Shown: positions 1 to 10,515, counted from the first letter of the stretch. The stretch is DNA of 64,000 nt from Aspidiotus rigidus (GCA_035079385.1 JAVHKY010000043.1:248001-312000), one strand, 5' to 3'. The notes: generated by a model from the letters alone, not told the origin. Program-made: numbers and translations.

Positions 1-101
1 CTTGCAAAAATATACGCGATATTTGATCGTTATCCAAGCGTTCAATCAGATAGGCGAAGGGCCTTTTTCGGAACCAGTTGCTGCGCAAACATTGGAAGAT
101 G
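1..101 (+). CDS. Dscam: Dscam exon: C-terminal part of an FN domain (probably FN2)
   Basis: The frame beginning at nucleotide 2 reads LQKYTRYLIVIQAFNQIGEG and then PFSEPVAAQTLED, the last strands of a fibronectin type III domain, with the usual YTRY and G-EGPFS pattern. The exon is cut by the window start. The donor is at 102-103 (GATG|GTAAAA), leaving one base of a split codon that the next exon completes to Val. The assignment to FN2 is inferred by counting back from Ig10. Confidence 0.9.
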
Positions 102-185
102 GTAAAATGGTTTTTAATAACGAATAATATACCTACATTTGATCAATTTGGTATGACCTACCTTATTTATTTCGTCTTTTTACAG

Positions 186-326
186 TACCGACTTCGCCTC
201 CCACGAATGTTCTGTGCACAGCACTTAGTTCTCAATCTATTCAAGTGACTTGGCAGCTCCCACCTCCGCAGATGTGCAACGGCATATTGCAAGGTTACAA
301 AGTGCAATATGACGCCTTAACCTACG
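186..326 (+). CDS. Dscam: Dscam exon: N-terminal half of FN3
   Basis: After a TTTTTACAG acceptor the frame reads VPTSPPTNVLCTALSSQSI, then QVTWQLPPPQMCNGILQGYK. These are the A to C strands of an FN3 fold, with the core Trp and the Dscam-typical CNGILQGYKVQY stretch. The donor at 327 (TACG|GTAATG) leaves one base. A (TA)n tract lies in the following intron. Confidence is high because split codons match on both sides. Confidence 0.93.
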
Positions 327-377
327 GTAATGACCGTCGTAGCTACTTTCGCATTTCAATAGACTTGAACGTACGAT

Positions 378-408
<31 letters not shown>

Positions 409-538
409 TTATTTATACAATATACTTTAGTCGATTCTAACTCAAGAATTCGTTGAGAGTGTGGAGGGGGCGTGGCCCGTGTGAGGATTTGAACTGCTGC
501 ATAATTATGTACACCTTAGACGCACATTATTTCTGTAG

Positions 539-694
539 GCGTTGAAGATTATGGCGTGCGTAGAACTACATCGCTAACAATCGTACTCACCAATTTATAC
601 AGATTCACCAATTACAGCGTGGAAGTATTGGCATTTACCAAAGTGGGAGACGGTGTCTTCAGTAAACCTATTTATTGTCTCACTGAAGAAGATG
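539..694 (+). CDS. Dscam: Dscam exon: C-terminal half of FN3
   Basis: Acceptor TTCTGTAG at 538. The frame reads VEDYGVRRTTSLTIVLTNLY, then RFTNYSVEVLAFTKVGDGVF and SKPIYCLTEED. This gives the L-x-x-F-T-x-Y motif of FN strand F and the Dscam-specific SKPIYC-TEED end. Together with the previous exon it makes one full FN domain of about 95 residues. The donor at 695 leaves one base. Confidence 0.94.
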
Positions 695-804
695 GTAGTA
701 AAAAATTGTCATTCAACTAATACAATAGGCTACTTTCGGTATTTCTTATCGTTATCTTCCGAACTCAATTTATTATATTTTTGTATGTACGTGTGTGAGT
801 GTAG

Positions 805-922
805 CGCCTGGCCCTCCTGAGGCGATTAAAGTTTTTCCAACTTCTGCGCAATCGTTTCTAATTTCTTGGCTTCCTCCCTCGGAATCTAACGGATTTATAA
901 TAAAATACAATTTATACACCAG
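805..922 (+). CDS. Dscam: Dscam exon: N-terminal half of FN4
   Basis: Acceptor GTGTAG at 804. The frame reads APGPPEAIKVFPTSAQSFLI, then SWLPPSESNGFIIKYNLYTR. Proline-rich A strand, core Trp and NG-I--Y--Y pattern are as in Dscam FN4. The donor is AG|GTAATT at 923 and leaves two bases, which combine with the first base of the next exon to give Arg. Confidence 0.93.
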
Positions 923-1382
923 GTAATTCCTAGCGAATTAGCAAATATACTTATCATTTACCTATCTACAATTATAAAATATCTGTGCTTAACCTAAATA
1001 CATATAATTTATTTAGCCGAAACATCATTGGAAACGTGCGTACTTCTGCAACACACTAATTGAAATTGTTCAAATTGGAAGAAATGAACGTACCGGTATC
1101 TATGTTGCGCGCCCAATCATATGATAACCAACCGATACTAAGGCATTGCCGATAGGTACCATCTTCCTACCATGCCCCGTCCCCAATTGTTTTATCGCGC
1201 GTATTGACAAATTTGATTACAAAACATACATCAAAGTTACGTATTAAGAATTCCAAGCCCGATTGTGTTCCTAAAACGAAACGTTTCCTCGTCGCTTCAG
1301 ATAATACCCCTTAAATAAAACGACTTTCTATATTTTCTGCTAGCATATTATATTATTCAAGGAAAAAGAAATTCGACTTTTG

Positions 1383-1492
1383 CTGCGCACAAGTTCTATT
1401 TGAAACGTTACGTTTCGACTAACTTGTAGTCTTTATCAAACGAATAAACGAGTTAGTGTAAACGTCACGTTTCAAATAAAACTTGTGCGCAG
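1383..1492. repeat. Foldback element, 110 bp
   Basis: The ends are inverted copies: CTGCGCACAAGTT at the left, AACTTGTGCGCAG at the right. Pairing continues inward through TATTTGAAACG and its complement, and again through ACTAACT/AGTTAGT, leaving a loop of about 25 bases. It is non-coding, has the size and shape of a MITE, and has no evident target duplication. Confidence 0.7.
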
Positions 1493-1820
1493 GAAAAAAC
1501 AAATTTTTCTTTTTTATTATATGTGCACTAAAAGTATTTCATTTTGCGTGTAATTTGCGTGCAAAAGGTAAGAAATTTATGACTCACAAAACAGCGGGCA
1601 GAAATGTTTTTATGTTTGCCCCAGAACATAAAAATGTTTCACTTTTTCATCCTATAGAGCGCGCGGCGCGGTCAAAATGCTCAATTTTTAACCTCGGAAT
1701 TTAATCTGTGGGCCAGCCACTTTTAACCTTCCTGCAAATCACGCAGAATCTAAACTATTGTTTGATGATAATACGATCGAATAAACTAAATCAGATCTTA
1801 AGTTATAAGCCATCAAGATG

Positions 1821-1938
1821 TAATAGTATATTACGCAACGGATGAAATGAAAGCGGTAAATGACTTCCGAGTGAAGTAAATTGCACGAGAAGTCATTTAC
1901 CGCTTGTTTTCACAAGTTGCGTACGATATTTTACTGTA
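1821..1938. repeat. Foldback element, about 118 bp
   Basis: Left arm includes TTACGCAAC and AAGCGGTAAATGACTTC. Right arm includes GAAGTCATTTACCGCTT and GTTGCGTA. The arms are near-perfect complements separated by about 20 bases. It is non-coding and MITE-like; inner-arm wording (AAGCGGT) recalls the foldback at 24,030. Confidence 0.65.
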
Positions 1939-2061
1939 TCAAGGGCGTTAAATTTTCATTGCTGGGCGGTAATGGACAATTTACCGCCCTACATGCAGTA
2001 AAATAAAATACATTTAGGTAGTGCACTTATAATAAAAAGCATATTTTTAAACTAATACATA

Positions 2062-2140
2062 TGAAGTGCGCGATCTGACTCGTGCGTTGGCTACCGCTTG
2101 TTTTGCTAACTTCCGCACTCTTCAGAAATCGCGCACTTCG
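2062..2140. repeat. Foldback element, about 79 bp
   Basis: Inverted ends GAAGTGCGCGAT and ATCGCGCACTTC enclose about 50 bases that pair only partly. It is the third small palindrome within 800 bp of one intron. Non-coding. Confidence 0.55.
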
Positions 2141-2836
2141 TGTCTTTGTTGATAAATATACTATTTATCGACTTTTCGACTGAAAAACCAGGTATTGCTC
2201 CCGTCACACTTTTGGCTGATAAGCCTGGGAATGAATGAATTTTTTCGACGTTTTATATGTCCTAGAGCACTGTGAGACTAACAAAAAAATTTCAGGTTTC
2301 TTTATATGTTATGTTACGCGTAAGTCGTGTAATCGCGTAATACGTGAAATACGCAGACATTTTGCGTAATTTATGAAATACTCAACTACTTTGCTCAATA
2401 CGTTTAATACGCAGTATAATTTGAATACCTACTACGAGTGACACATACTCGTACTTGAATTTAGATCCGGACATGATTAAATTTAGAGATGAAAAGTCGG
2501 TAATGATCACGCTGCTGCGTAAGCTTTTTTTCTTAACTAATACTCCTTATTCTCACGAACCAATATTAGAAGCTCCCACCTTTAGAAAAGGCCCGTATAA
2601 ATTTTCAGGTGCGAAAGGCGCAAAAAGAGTCAGGATAAGTTCCTTCGGGTCGATTTCTTCTTTTGATATCTGCATCACTCGATTCGTACCAACAAAAGAT
2701 ATTCGTGAATCTCGTTTCCAAACACTACTCGCACCTTCAAATACCCTCAATATTTTCAATCGAATCTTTCGTCATAGCGACACCTATATTTAGGCATTGA
2801 ATCGAATCGAGTCATTTATACGATCTTTGTTACCAG

Positions 2837-3015
2837 GATCGTTGAGAATAATCAAGAGTTGAATCACGGCAAAAGAAATTTACCTGGAGCTCATACGACC
2901 TTTGAAATGAAAAATATACAACAGCACGTCGAATATCAATTTTGGATTACCGCTGTTACGAAAGTGGGAGAGGGCGTCAGCTCCTCGGTAGTAGCCCAAG
3001 TAGCTACCTCCAAAA
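2837..3015 (+). CDS. Dscam: Dscam exon: C-terminal half of FN4
   Basis: Acceptor TTACCAG at 2836. The frame reads IVENNQELNHGKRNLPGAHT and then VEYQFWITAVTKVGEGVSSS. The YQFWITAVTKVGEG strand pattern is diagnostic of Dscam FN4. The donor AAAA|GTAAGT at 3016 leaves one base, completed to Ile at the start of Ig10. Confidence 0.94.
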
Positions 3016-3300
3016 GTAAGTTATCGTAGGCCGATTTATATCTAGGTACTGACATCCGTGATCGAGATGAGCTATATGGGTCTTTGACAGACGAATGTTG
3101 GGCGAATCAAGAGTCACAAAAGATGGTCTACCTTTCAAGAAAGAGGACGACTTTGTCGATTGCTAAACTTATTTTGTTCGCTCATTAATATACCAATGCA
3201 TCCAAATCTGCAATTAGAAATTATTAGAATTTCTTTATTATTATGAACCTGTCGCGCACGTACTTACACATATTGATATACCTACCGTGGTCACATTCAG

Positions 3301-3570
3301 TTCCAGCTCGTATATCATCTTTCGGTGTAAGAATATTAAAACCATGGTATTCGTCCATCATCTTGGCGTGCAACACATTCGGTCTTCCCGTAATTCGTGT
3401 TCAATGGTTGAAAGGTGAATATCCTATTCAAGCAAATAGAAATAATGCGCTAAAGGAGAACGGCGAGCTGCACTTAACTAATCTCCAAAAATCTGACGCT
3501 CATAATTATACGTGCTCAGCTCAAAACAAATTAGGCTCAGATTCTATCACCTATCAACTTGTTGTTCAAG
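3301..3570 (+). CDS. Dscam: Dscam exon: complete Ig10 domain
   Basis: Acceptor ACATTCAG at 3300. Ninety codons begin with PARISSFG, the Dscam Ig10 opening. The domain carries the paired cysteines (ILACNTFG and YTCSAQN), the core Trp (VQWLKG) and the D-x-x-x-Y-x-C motif (DAHNYTC), and ends QLVVQ. A single exon encodes the whole domain. The donor AAG|GTATTT at 3571 leaves one base. The frame stays open through the whole downstream intron (see findings). Confidence 0.95.
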
Positions 3571-3612
3571 GTATTTTCATATTATGTTATTTGCCTTTTT
3601 ATCATTGTTTTC

Positions 3613-3869
<257 letters not shown>

Positions 3870-3906
3870 GAAAATAAATTTTTCTCGTATGTACTAAATT
3901 TTGTAG

Positions 3907-4088
3907 TCCCTCCGAGTGCTCCTCTGTTGTACATAACCAGTTCTACATCAAATAGTATTTTATTCCATTGGAAAATAACGGGTAACGGCGATGCTCCTAT
4001 AACTTCGTATGTTATAAAGTACAAAAGAAATACTGAAATTCAAAATCAAATTGTATTGCCTCGGAGGACGTCTAGTCACGAATTAAAA
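3907..4088 (+). CDS. Dscam: Dscam exon: N-terminal half of FN5
   Basis: Acceptor ATTTTGTAG at 3906. The frame reads VPPSAPLLYITSSTSNSILF, then HWKITGNGDAPITSYVIKYK. This is the post-Ig10 FN5 domain, with the Dscam-typical PP-APLL--TSST start and GDAPI--Y-I-YKR. It ends in phase 0 at AAA|GTAAGT. It is flanked on both sides by CT-rich introns (251-bp run upstream, a short CTCTCT tract downstream). Confidence 0.94.
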
Positions 4089-4216
4089 GTAAGTCATTAC
4101 AGTACGTCGTTTTCGTTTAGTTCTAGTCTTTCTCCCACTCTCTCTCTCTCACACAATTTCTCCCAAGCTTCAAAAATATATACTTACGTGTATACTTATA
4201 TGTGTTTTTAAATCAG

Positions 4217-4466
4217 GCATTAATGTGCGGTACAACTTACCAAGTTAATTTAATCGCTACAAACAAACTCGGCTCATCAAAATCGAGTAACACACTCACG
4301 GTGAGAACGCAAGGCCAAAGACCCGGTGTTCCACAAAGGTCTACGTTTATTTCGCCCAATTCGACATTCGTAATACTCCATTTGAACGCTTGGCCAGACA
4401 GCGGTTGCCCAATATTGTATTTTGTCGTTAGATATAGGCAGCAAAATGATGCCGAATGGATTGTAG
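4217..4466 (+). CDS. Dscam: Dscam exon: C-terminal half of FN5 and start of FN6
   Basis: Acceptor AAATCAG at 4216, phase 0. It reads ALMCGTTYQVNLIATNKLG, the CGT-YQ----A-NK-G strand of FN5. The linker GQRPGVPQ follows, then FN6 start STFISPNSTFVILHLNAW and GCPILYFVVRYRQQ. The CPI-YFVV-Y motif is characteristic of Dscam FN6. The donor GTAG|GTGAGT leaves one base. Confidence 0.95.
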
Positions 4467-5208
4467 GTGAGTTTTCATCATCCGGATCGTCGTGATAAAT
4501 AATTTAGGTATATTTGCAGTCACTTCACAAAGTGTGCCGATGACTGTTTACTTTGATTGGGCACGCGAATAGGTAAACGCGACTCATGATACGTACCTTT
4601 TGAAGTAGATATCCATAAGAGGTACATTTTAATATACTGTTGACCTATCTGCTGAAATTCCAATTACTTCTGTACTGTTTCATCTTCAATTGTTTTTATT
4701 ATGTACTTAGGTTTATTTGATCTCAATCACTTTTTATGCCCTTTACCGTACCTCAAGGTTTAGGCAGATACACTCAAACGTACGCAGGTACAATGAGTGA
4801 AAAAAATTGGCTTTCGTTCTCTCGTAACAAAATTGTTCAAATCGGTCTGGTCAAGAATTTGTTTGCACAATCAAGCAGAAGGGCGCTGATATCAGTATTT
4901 AATAAATTTACGAAAAGAGATCGTTCACTTATTACGAATGACTCAGCTTTGATGATCGATATAGAAATATGTTAATTTGGATCATTTGTCAATTTGAACA
5001 GCTCTACAAATTTACAACGTTAAACGAGTCCACTTGATTTCTCTATCGTTTTGCTTTGAAGAACATCGCATAATTTCGTGACTTGGCCCATGATAACTAT
5101 ATGTGTTTACAATTTCGAAACTGACGATATACGTATAATACTGAAAGATGAATATTTTCTTCCGTGTGATAACCAATCAACAAAAAACATGTGCTAGTAT
5201 AAAACAAT

Positions 5209-5290
5209 ACGGCTTTTACTAGGCCTATACCTATCACAAATTTGCGACACGGCCTCGGTGTCATCATCTGGAGAAAACGGAAAAAACGAA
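5209..5290. repeat. PLE-type terminal segment, inverted relative to 9045-9135
   Basis: Its complement carries GATGATGACACCGAGGC and GTGATAGGTATAGGCC, the same order as the segment at 9045-9135 on the + strand. The encoded DDDTEAVSKRR-like string is, from memory, common near the 3' end of Penelope-like and other retroelements. The pair brackets 3.8 kb that includes a PLE RT remnant. Confidence 0.5.
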
Positions 5291-5469
5291 CTAGAAATTA
5301 CAAGAGCTAGATGACAAGACCATAAAAATACAAAATAAAATGAAACACGAAATTAATACATTCTATTTTCCCTATAACGAATGATGTGTACGTATTCGCG
5401 AGATTAGTAACGTCAGATTTGAAATTTACATTGTTTCATATCAGTATATTCGAATTTTACCTTCAACAT

Positions 5470-6200
5470 TTTTTTGTTTTTTAGCGTTATTGTAGGTACT
5501 TTCCCGACCTACGACAGTTAGGCCTATGTGATCAAAATCCAATTTATGTCCTGTATCAATAAACAATGAAAGGCTATAGAAGCAGTGCGCGAATACAAAT
5601 ATTTTGATCCTCCACATCATTCGTATGTTGGTTCACTTTCTTCTTCAGGAGTTAAGAGGTCTTGTGCTTGTGAAAGGAATATAAAAAACCTGTTGAGGCT
5701 TGTGAGAGTTAAAATTACGATTAGACTTGCATTATGGTCAGAATTCACACAGTTATTGATAACTTATAAAGGGTAACCATTTTCCCGTGACATTTCATAA
5801 AATTTATTCAAAATAATCTGATGAAAAGTATCAGCATTGGATAGATAACGGTTTCTTAGATTCGTAGGTAATCATATTAGATTTATGTAGGTACTCAATG
5901 TAATCCTACCCGTATAGTTACGTTTCTGAAATAAATTTAAATACAGGTCGTCCATCATGAGGTCTTGAAATCGTAAAATCGAGAAAGTTTATTCAGCGGT
6001 TCTCCTCATCTTTCATGCAACCATGGAACGAGTTTAAAAATTCGAGGAGACCGTCGCAGATGTTCTCGCAAATGAAGAAAAAACTGTCGATATCGTGCAC
6101 GTATTTCATTTTGAGGCTATTGTCGGTTCCAAACGCGTCTTCTAATGAACTGAACAATTTGTCAAGTATAGGCCTACAGCATGGGTGAAAGTGAATTCCT
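5470..6200 (-). pseudogene. Penelope-like reverse transcriptase remnant
   Basis: Minus-strand fragments in several frames match the C-terminal part of Penelope-like RTs. They are MKYVHDIDSFFFI (decayed YxDD-type region), EENR followed by a stop and INFLDFTISRPHDGR, then YEMSRENGYPL, the motif in which PLEs normally have an NG(Y/F) string before a Leu-Ile-rich end. Multiple stops and frameshifts show that it is dead. No GIY-YIG endonuclease was found next to it. The RT assignment rests on the INFLDFTI motif and its spacing. Confidence 0.6.
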
Positions 6201-6599
6201 CATTTCTAAGCCTTCTGATGTTTGTGCGAAAACTGTACCATCACATATACTTGAATTGAAGAGCAATGAATTAGTCAGGACCATGCATAAGGAGAAATTC
6301 ATCGATGCAGTTACTCCAGTTCATAAGTCTGGTACATCGCTCCGTCCACCCTATAGTGTCATGACTGTATAAATTCTCTAACATACTCTCTGTCTCAATT
6401 CATGGCGCCGAGATATCTCATATAATACAGTATTACCTATATACTATATGAGATGCAACAATGTAAATTTCAAATTTGACGTTTTTAATCTCGCGAATCG
6501 GCATACGTCATTCGTTAGGGAATTAAATTCGTGTGATGCTGTTTTATTTTGTATTTTGATAGTCTTGTCATCTAGCTCTTATAATTTTTAGTTCGTTTT

Positions 6600-7540
6600 T
6601 ACCGACTTTTCAAGCTAGAAAAGTGAGGTATTACACCCGTAGCAAGGTGAGCGGGGGGCGGGGGCAATGAACTTTCTCGACGTTTTAGAGGTCCTAGATC
6701 ACAACTATAGCATAAGAAAAATTTCCGGTTTTCTTAAAGTGGTCCAAAAGTCTTTGCACAAGGTCCATAAGTCATTGCACACCAAAAAATTGGTCATTAC
6801 TCGTGAACCAGGGCGTTTAATTCGATGAAGTAAAAAGGGAAAATGTTTTTTAGAAGTTCACAATCTTAATTACAAGAAGAAATTACCACGCAGAGACAAG
6901 TGCAATGTTCATCTCAATAGCCTAGTGCTCTGTAGAGAGAAAAAATGTACCCTCAAAATAGTTGTTTACGTGCTAACGCGCTCTTTGTACACCCGTAGGT
7001 AAGAGTACATGTCTGGCTGCGACGAGTGATGTTCGTAGGCACCACCACTACCCTTTAAACCGGTATTCCCCTTACTTCTCCGATCTTCGTGTTATTTGCC
7101 GGTCAGCTGACCACGGTAGACGTGATCATATTTTTACGCGCTTCTTTGGTTACCATGGAAAGCATATTTCACATAACCAGGTCGAGATCTGCTGTCAATC
7201 ATTCTCTCATCATACCTCTTCAACATTTACATGCGCTCGAGTATTTACAAGTTACTATACGGCGTGTTGGCCACACTTTGTAGAAATTTATAATATCTGT
7301 ACACAGCTTCTTGAAAATTGCGCAAAGACTTTTGGACCACTCTATATAAGATGTTTTTGTCCGTGGAACTCCTCCGAAACTACCCGATGGATTTTTTTGA
7401 AACTTAGCCGTATTGTAGTATTATATCTGAAGATGTGCACCTGCAATTTTTTTGAGAATCGGATGAGTAAGTTCTCGAGTTACGAGAAGGGGATTTTCCT
7501 ATCCTTTTACCACTTTTGTAATCGGTACGTGTATTGCGAT
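6600..7540 (+). repeat. Dispersed repeat copy, interrupted by a MITE
   Basis: The left part (from ACCGACTTTTCAAGCTAG) and right part (from TTTTTGTCCGTGGAACTCC) together match 8335-8600, and the complements of 37,540-37,920 and 43,560-43,850. A 606-bp element splits it at a TA. The family function is unknown; no coding capacity is supported. Confidence 0.65.
6737..7342. mobile_element. Mariner-type MITE, 606 bp, TA target duplication
   Basis: Terminal inverted repeats AAGTGGTCCAAAAGTCTTTG (left) and the complement of GAGTGGTCCAAAAGTCTTTG (right) are flanked by TA at 6735-6736 and 7343-7344. The TA target and the wording of the ends (GGTCCAAAAGT) fit the Tc1/mariner superfamily. No transposase is present. 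It interrupts a dispersed repeat whose uninterrupted form can be read at 8440-8510. Confidence 0.8.
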
Positions 7541-8334
7541 GAAGAACCTTTTATCATTCAACACGTTCATTCTTGACCAAGGGTTCATTGAATTTTATTT
7601 TCGATGATATTTCATTCAAACAGTACACTTGTACATCTCGCTTCCCACAGCCCCTAGAGCCTTGAATTTTGTTTAGTAAAATTTTATTTGTTTTGTTAAA
7701 TTTGTTTTTGAACGGATAGAGGCACTGGCGAGTTGTTCAGTTTATTTACATTATTATTAGTCATACACGATAGTCAAAACCTTGAGTTTGAATGATTAGG
7801 TACAGTTTTTTAATCTTCATCAAGTATGCTGATGCGAGACTACCTCGGTGACATCATTCTGATTCATAGGTCATTTTTTCATGTATGTGTACATAATTGA
7901 TAGTGGTTCATAGTTGATTTGAGGTGTCTCAGGAGATGGAAAGATTATTTTCAATTTGGACTGGCTTTTTTGAGTGAGATTTGAGATTAGACTAACGAGT
8001 AAACCAGGCTTGGGTGCTATATATTTTTACCGACTTATCTAGCTAGGAGAGTGAAATATTATTGTTAATACGTTTGGAGATGTTGAAGCGTGAGGGAAGG
8101 AATGAAGGGTTGACTGGTGGGTCATTGGTTGTTTCTTTGGCTTCGACATCGATTTTTTTAGTTTTTCGGGACCTTCTTGTAGTTGGGGACATAGCCTGGA
8201 GATAGTTTTAAGAGATGCCAAGAATCGGAAGTGATAAAGAATTGAACCACTCAGACTAATATACAGTATTCTAGACTAATACTAGGCTAAGAATAACGTA
8301 TAGGAAAAAATGATTGTAGAGCTCTTTTTTTTAC

Positions 8335-9045
8335 CTACTTTTCTAGCTTGAAAAGTGCAGTATTACATCTGTAGCAAGATTAACAAGGGGAAGAAGCAGT
8401 CAACTTTCTCGATGCTTTGGAGGCCCTAAATTTATTTTCAGCATGAAAAAAATGAGGTTTCTTTATATAGGCCTATATTTACGCTAAAAGAAATTTTTTT
8501 GTCCGCGGATCTCCTCCAAAACTACTGGATGGATTTTTTCGAGACTTAGATAAGTTATAGTCTCAATCTGAAGATGGGTACCAACAATTTTTTCGACGAA
8601 TAAGTGATAGTAATTCTTCAGCGTGTTTCCAATTGTGTTAATACGATTTTGTAGGTTACGGTTAATCATATTGGGAGTAATCGAAATATCAATTTGCAAA
8701 GATCGCAGAAACAACTGTTATAGCCTCGTAGCAGTTTGGGCAGGGGGAGGGGGAGTGTTTTTTCTGGAGACGTTTCGTAGGTTTTAAATGACTCCTAGCC
8801 TAAATTAAAACGAAATTCAGGTTTTCTTATTAGATTATAGGTATTTTCACTCTGTTATCAGTTGATGTGACGTCATAGTGATAGAATTTTTAAACTGATT
8901 TTTATTGTTCATTCTAGTACAAATATTTGGCTTGATTGACAGGTCATTGGTATTTAATTTAAGAGAGGGAGTGACTCTCTCACTGATTTTTGCATTGTGA
9001 GAAGAAAAGTCGTGTACTACTCACGCGACTGCGTGAGTGTTTTTC
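8335..9045 (+). repeat. Dispersed repeat, 0.7 kb, inverted copy at 43,137-43,850
   Basis: Nearly the whole segment recurs in reverse orientation 35 kb away, including an open frame on the antisense strand (8484-8714) starting MFLRSLQIDISITPNMINRN that is kept in both copies with only a few changes. Ends include ACTCACGCGACTGCGTGAGT, a small palindrome. Parts recur at 2.2, 6.6 and 37.6 kb. Whether the frame is ever expressed is unknown. Confidence 0.7.
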
Positions 9046-9135
9046 CGTTTCCTTCTGATGATGACACCGAGGCTGTGTCGAAACGTCGAGTGAAAATTGT
9101 AAAATTGTGATAGGTAGGCCTAGTAAAAACCGCGT
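9045..9135 (+). repeat. PLE-type terminal segment
   Basis: Contains GATGATGACACCGAGGC and GTGATAGGTAGGCCTAGT, the inverted partner of 5209-5290. It lies immediately downstream of the 0.7-kb dispersed repeat. Confidence 0.5.
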
Positions 9136-9317
9136 TTTATTCATATTTTTTGACGATTATACTGTGCAATGTACTGTAAAAATGGAATTCTTTTTCCTTC
9201 AAAGTGAGCAAGTACATAAATTAGAGAGACAAAATAAAGAATTTTCAGAACAATTCAAAATTAGAAGAAGGGCAGGGTGACGTTCGTAACTTGCTACCTT
9301 TTATTTTTACACGCTAG

Positions 9318-9462
9318 TATCCAATTCGATGAAGTCGCAACGAAAAACCAGTATACCAGGATTGCTTCCAGCTACGGAATATCATGTTCAGGTTGAAGGA
9401 CACAATTCGGCCGGGTACTCGGCGGGAGACTTTTATTTTTTCACCTTGACGAAAGATGGAGG
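9318..9462 (+). CDS. Dscam: Dscam exon: C-terminal half of FN6
   Basis: Acceptor ACACGCTAG at 9317. With the base left by the previous exon the frame gives VSNSMKSQRK and then LLPATEYHVQVEGHNSAGYS. These are the E-F-G strands of an FN domain (L-P-A-T-E-Y, H-N-S-A-G), matching Dscam FN6. The end is FTLTKDG with donor GGAG|GTATGT. The previous exon lies 4.85 kb upstream. Confidence 0.93.
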
Positions 9463-9537
9463 TATGTGAGATCTTTAAATCAATTCCGGTATTTATAAAA
9501 ATCTAATCTAACGCTTCTCCAACAACTCATTCTGCAG

Positions 9538-9681
9538 AAGTACCACCTCCCGAATCCGTCAAAAAAGGCGAATTGTCTGGTTCATTTTTTATGAAGAGCA
9601 GTTTCGTTGTGCCAACACTGATCGCAGTAACACTAACCACCATTATTATTGTGATATTCGTTCTTCTATGTTGGTGGAATA
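9538..9681 (+). CDS. Dscam: Dscam exon: juxtamembrane and transmembrane segment
   Basis: Acceptor TTCTGCAG at 9537, 48 codons. It reads VPPPESVKKGELSGSFFMK, then a single hydrophobic helix of about 25 residues (FVVPTLIAVTLTTIIIVIFV, followed by LLCWWN). Only a 75-bp intron separates it from the FN6 exon. No alternative transmembrane exon was found on either side. The donor AATA|GTAAGT lies 11 bp before a perfect-stem MITE. Confidence 0.94.
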
Positions 9682-9692
9682 GTAAGTTATAT

Positions 9693-9829
9693 AAATTGAA
9701 GCTTTAATCGATAAAATTACAACACCGTATTTAAAATTACTATAGCGAGCGCACTTTCGGAGCTATCCATTCTCAAGCGAGATAAAACGAAAATAGGTGT
9801 TGTAATTTTATCGATTAAAGCTTCAATTT
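9693..9829. repeat. Perfect-stem foldback MITE, 137 bp, beside a splice donor
   Basis: The first 34 bases (AAATTGAAGCTTTAATCGAT onward) and the last 34 are exact reverse complements. The 69-base centre pairs poorly. It lies in the 314-bp intron between the transmembrane and first cytoplasmic exons, starting 12 bp after the exon end. Perfect arms suggest a recent insertion. Confidence 0.8.
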
Positions 9830-9995
9830 AATACGTAAATATGAGCCGTAAATTTAATAATTTCATCGAAAATCGCATCGCGACAAGTTATATGCTAGTC
9901 TTTCGTAGGTATATGAAAAAATGGACTATATAAAGTACAGAAGTCCATCTCCATCGTCGTGCTTGGTAACTCACAGCAATGTTATCATTTTTTAG

Positions 9996-10112
9996 GATCC
10001 AGAAATTCTAGAAAAACCTTATACAGCAACGATCAAAATTTAGTCATCCAAAGAGATAGATTTTACGCGACGCTGCAAAAGGTTCACGAAGAAGTACCGG
10101 ACAAAATACCGG
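9996..10112 (+). CDS. Dscam: Dscam exon: first cytoplasmic segment
   Basis: Acceptor CATTTTTTAG at 9995. The frame reads RSRNSRKTLYSNDQNLVIQR, then DRFYATLQKVHEEVPDKIP. The basic stop-transfer start after the membrane helix and the Y-A-T-L-x-K pattern with VP-KIP end agree with Dscam tails. The donor CCGG|GTAGGT leaves one base, completed to Glu. Confidence 0.92.
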
Positions 10113-10329
10113 GTAGGTACCTTTTATTGTTTTTCAATTTGATATCAGTGAATTTTCCATCTGAAAGTTCCGAAAACAATATCCTTTCCTCCTTCACCCT
10201 CCAATCATTCAGAATTTCAAATCACTCGTGAAGACGGCTATACCTACATAGTTCCTTGATATGCGAGGCTTAAAGTTTGAAGGTATTAATTTAGGTGTAG
10301 GTATTTCTTCCCTTCTAATATCATTCAGT

Positions 10330-10515
10330 TTCGGACTTCGTACAACGTGCTTGTACAAAGTTGTTTTGACGATTACACTTTGTACAAAGGTGCTGTACAC
10401 ATCCCGAAAAATCTGTACAGTGTGCGAATGGTACAAATCGGCCTGTTCATTTCGCGATTTGTACAAAAATGGCTGTACAATTCCCGAATTGTTCAATTTT
10501 GGGCTTTGTACGTAA
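10330..10515. repeat. Degenerate short tandem array rich in TGTACA palindromes
   Basis: About nine occurrences of GTAC lie in 185 bp, mostly as TTGTACAA, CTGTACA or TGTACAAA, alternating with CCCGAA/GCGAA words, so that a loose unit of about 18-20 bases (CTGTACAATTCCCGAATT) repeats with alternating strand symmetry. Confidence 0.55.

Larger units (their letters stand above)
923..2836 (+). other. Intron with three foldback elements
   Basis: This 1.9-kb intron lies between the two FN4 exons. It contains foldbacks at 1383-1492, 1821-1938 and 2062-2140 (listed separately). Around 2165-2310 it holds a decayed copy of the dispersed repeat also found at 6.6, 8.3, 37.6 and 43.4 kb. Open frames on both strands at 2455-2793 overlap and resemble no protein I know. 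Nothing else was recognised. Confidence 0.6.
4467..9317 (+). other. 4.9-kb intron rich in repeats
   Basis: This intron splits FN6. It holds a Penelope-like remnant (5470-6200), an inverted repeat pair of PLE-type ends (5209-5290 and 9045-9135), a mariner-type MITE (6737-7342) and two copies of a dispersed repeat (6600-7540, interrupted, and 8335-9045). At 4467-5200 and 7540-8330 I see nothing recognisable. Small open frames at 4736-4975 and 8039-8221 have no family resemblance. Confidence 0.6.

Noticed and set aside
2455..2793. Overlapping frames on both strands as genes
   Set aside because: No start context or family resemblance, and they lie within a Dscam intron among repeats.
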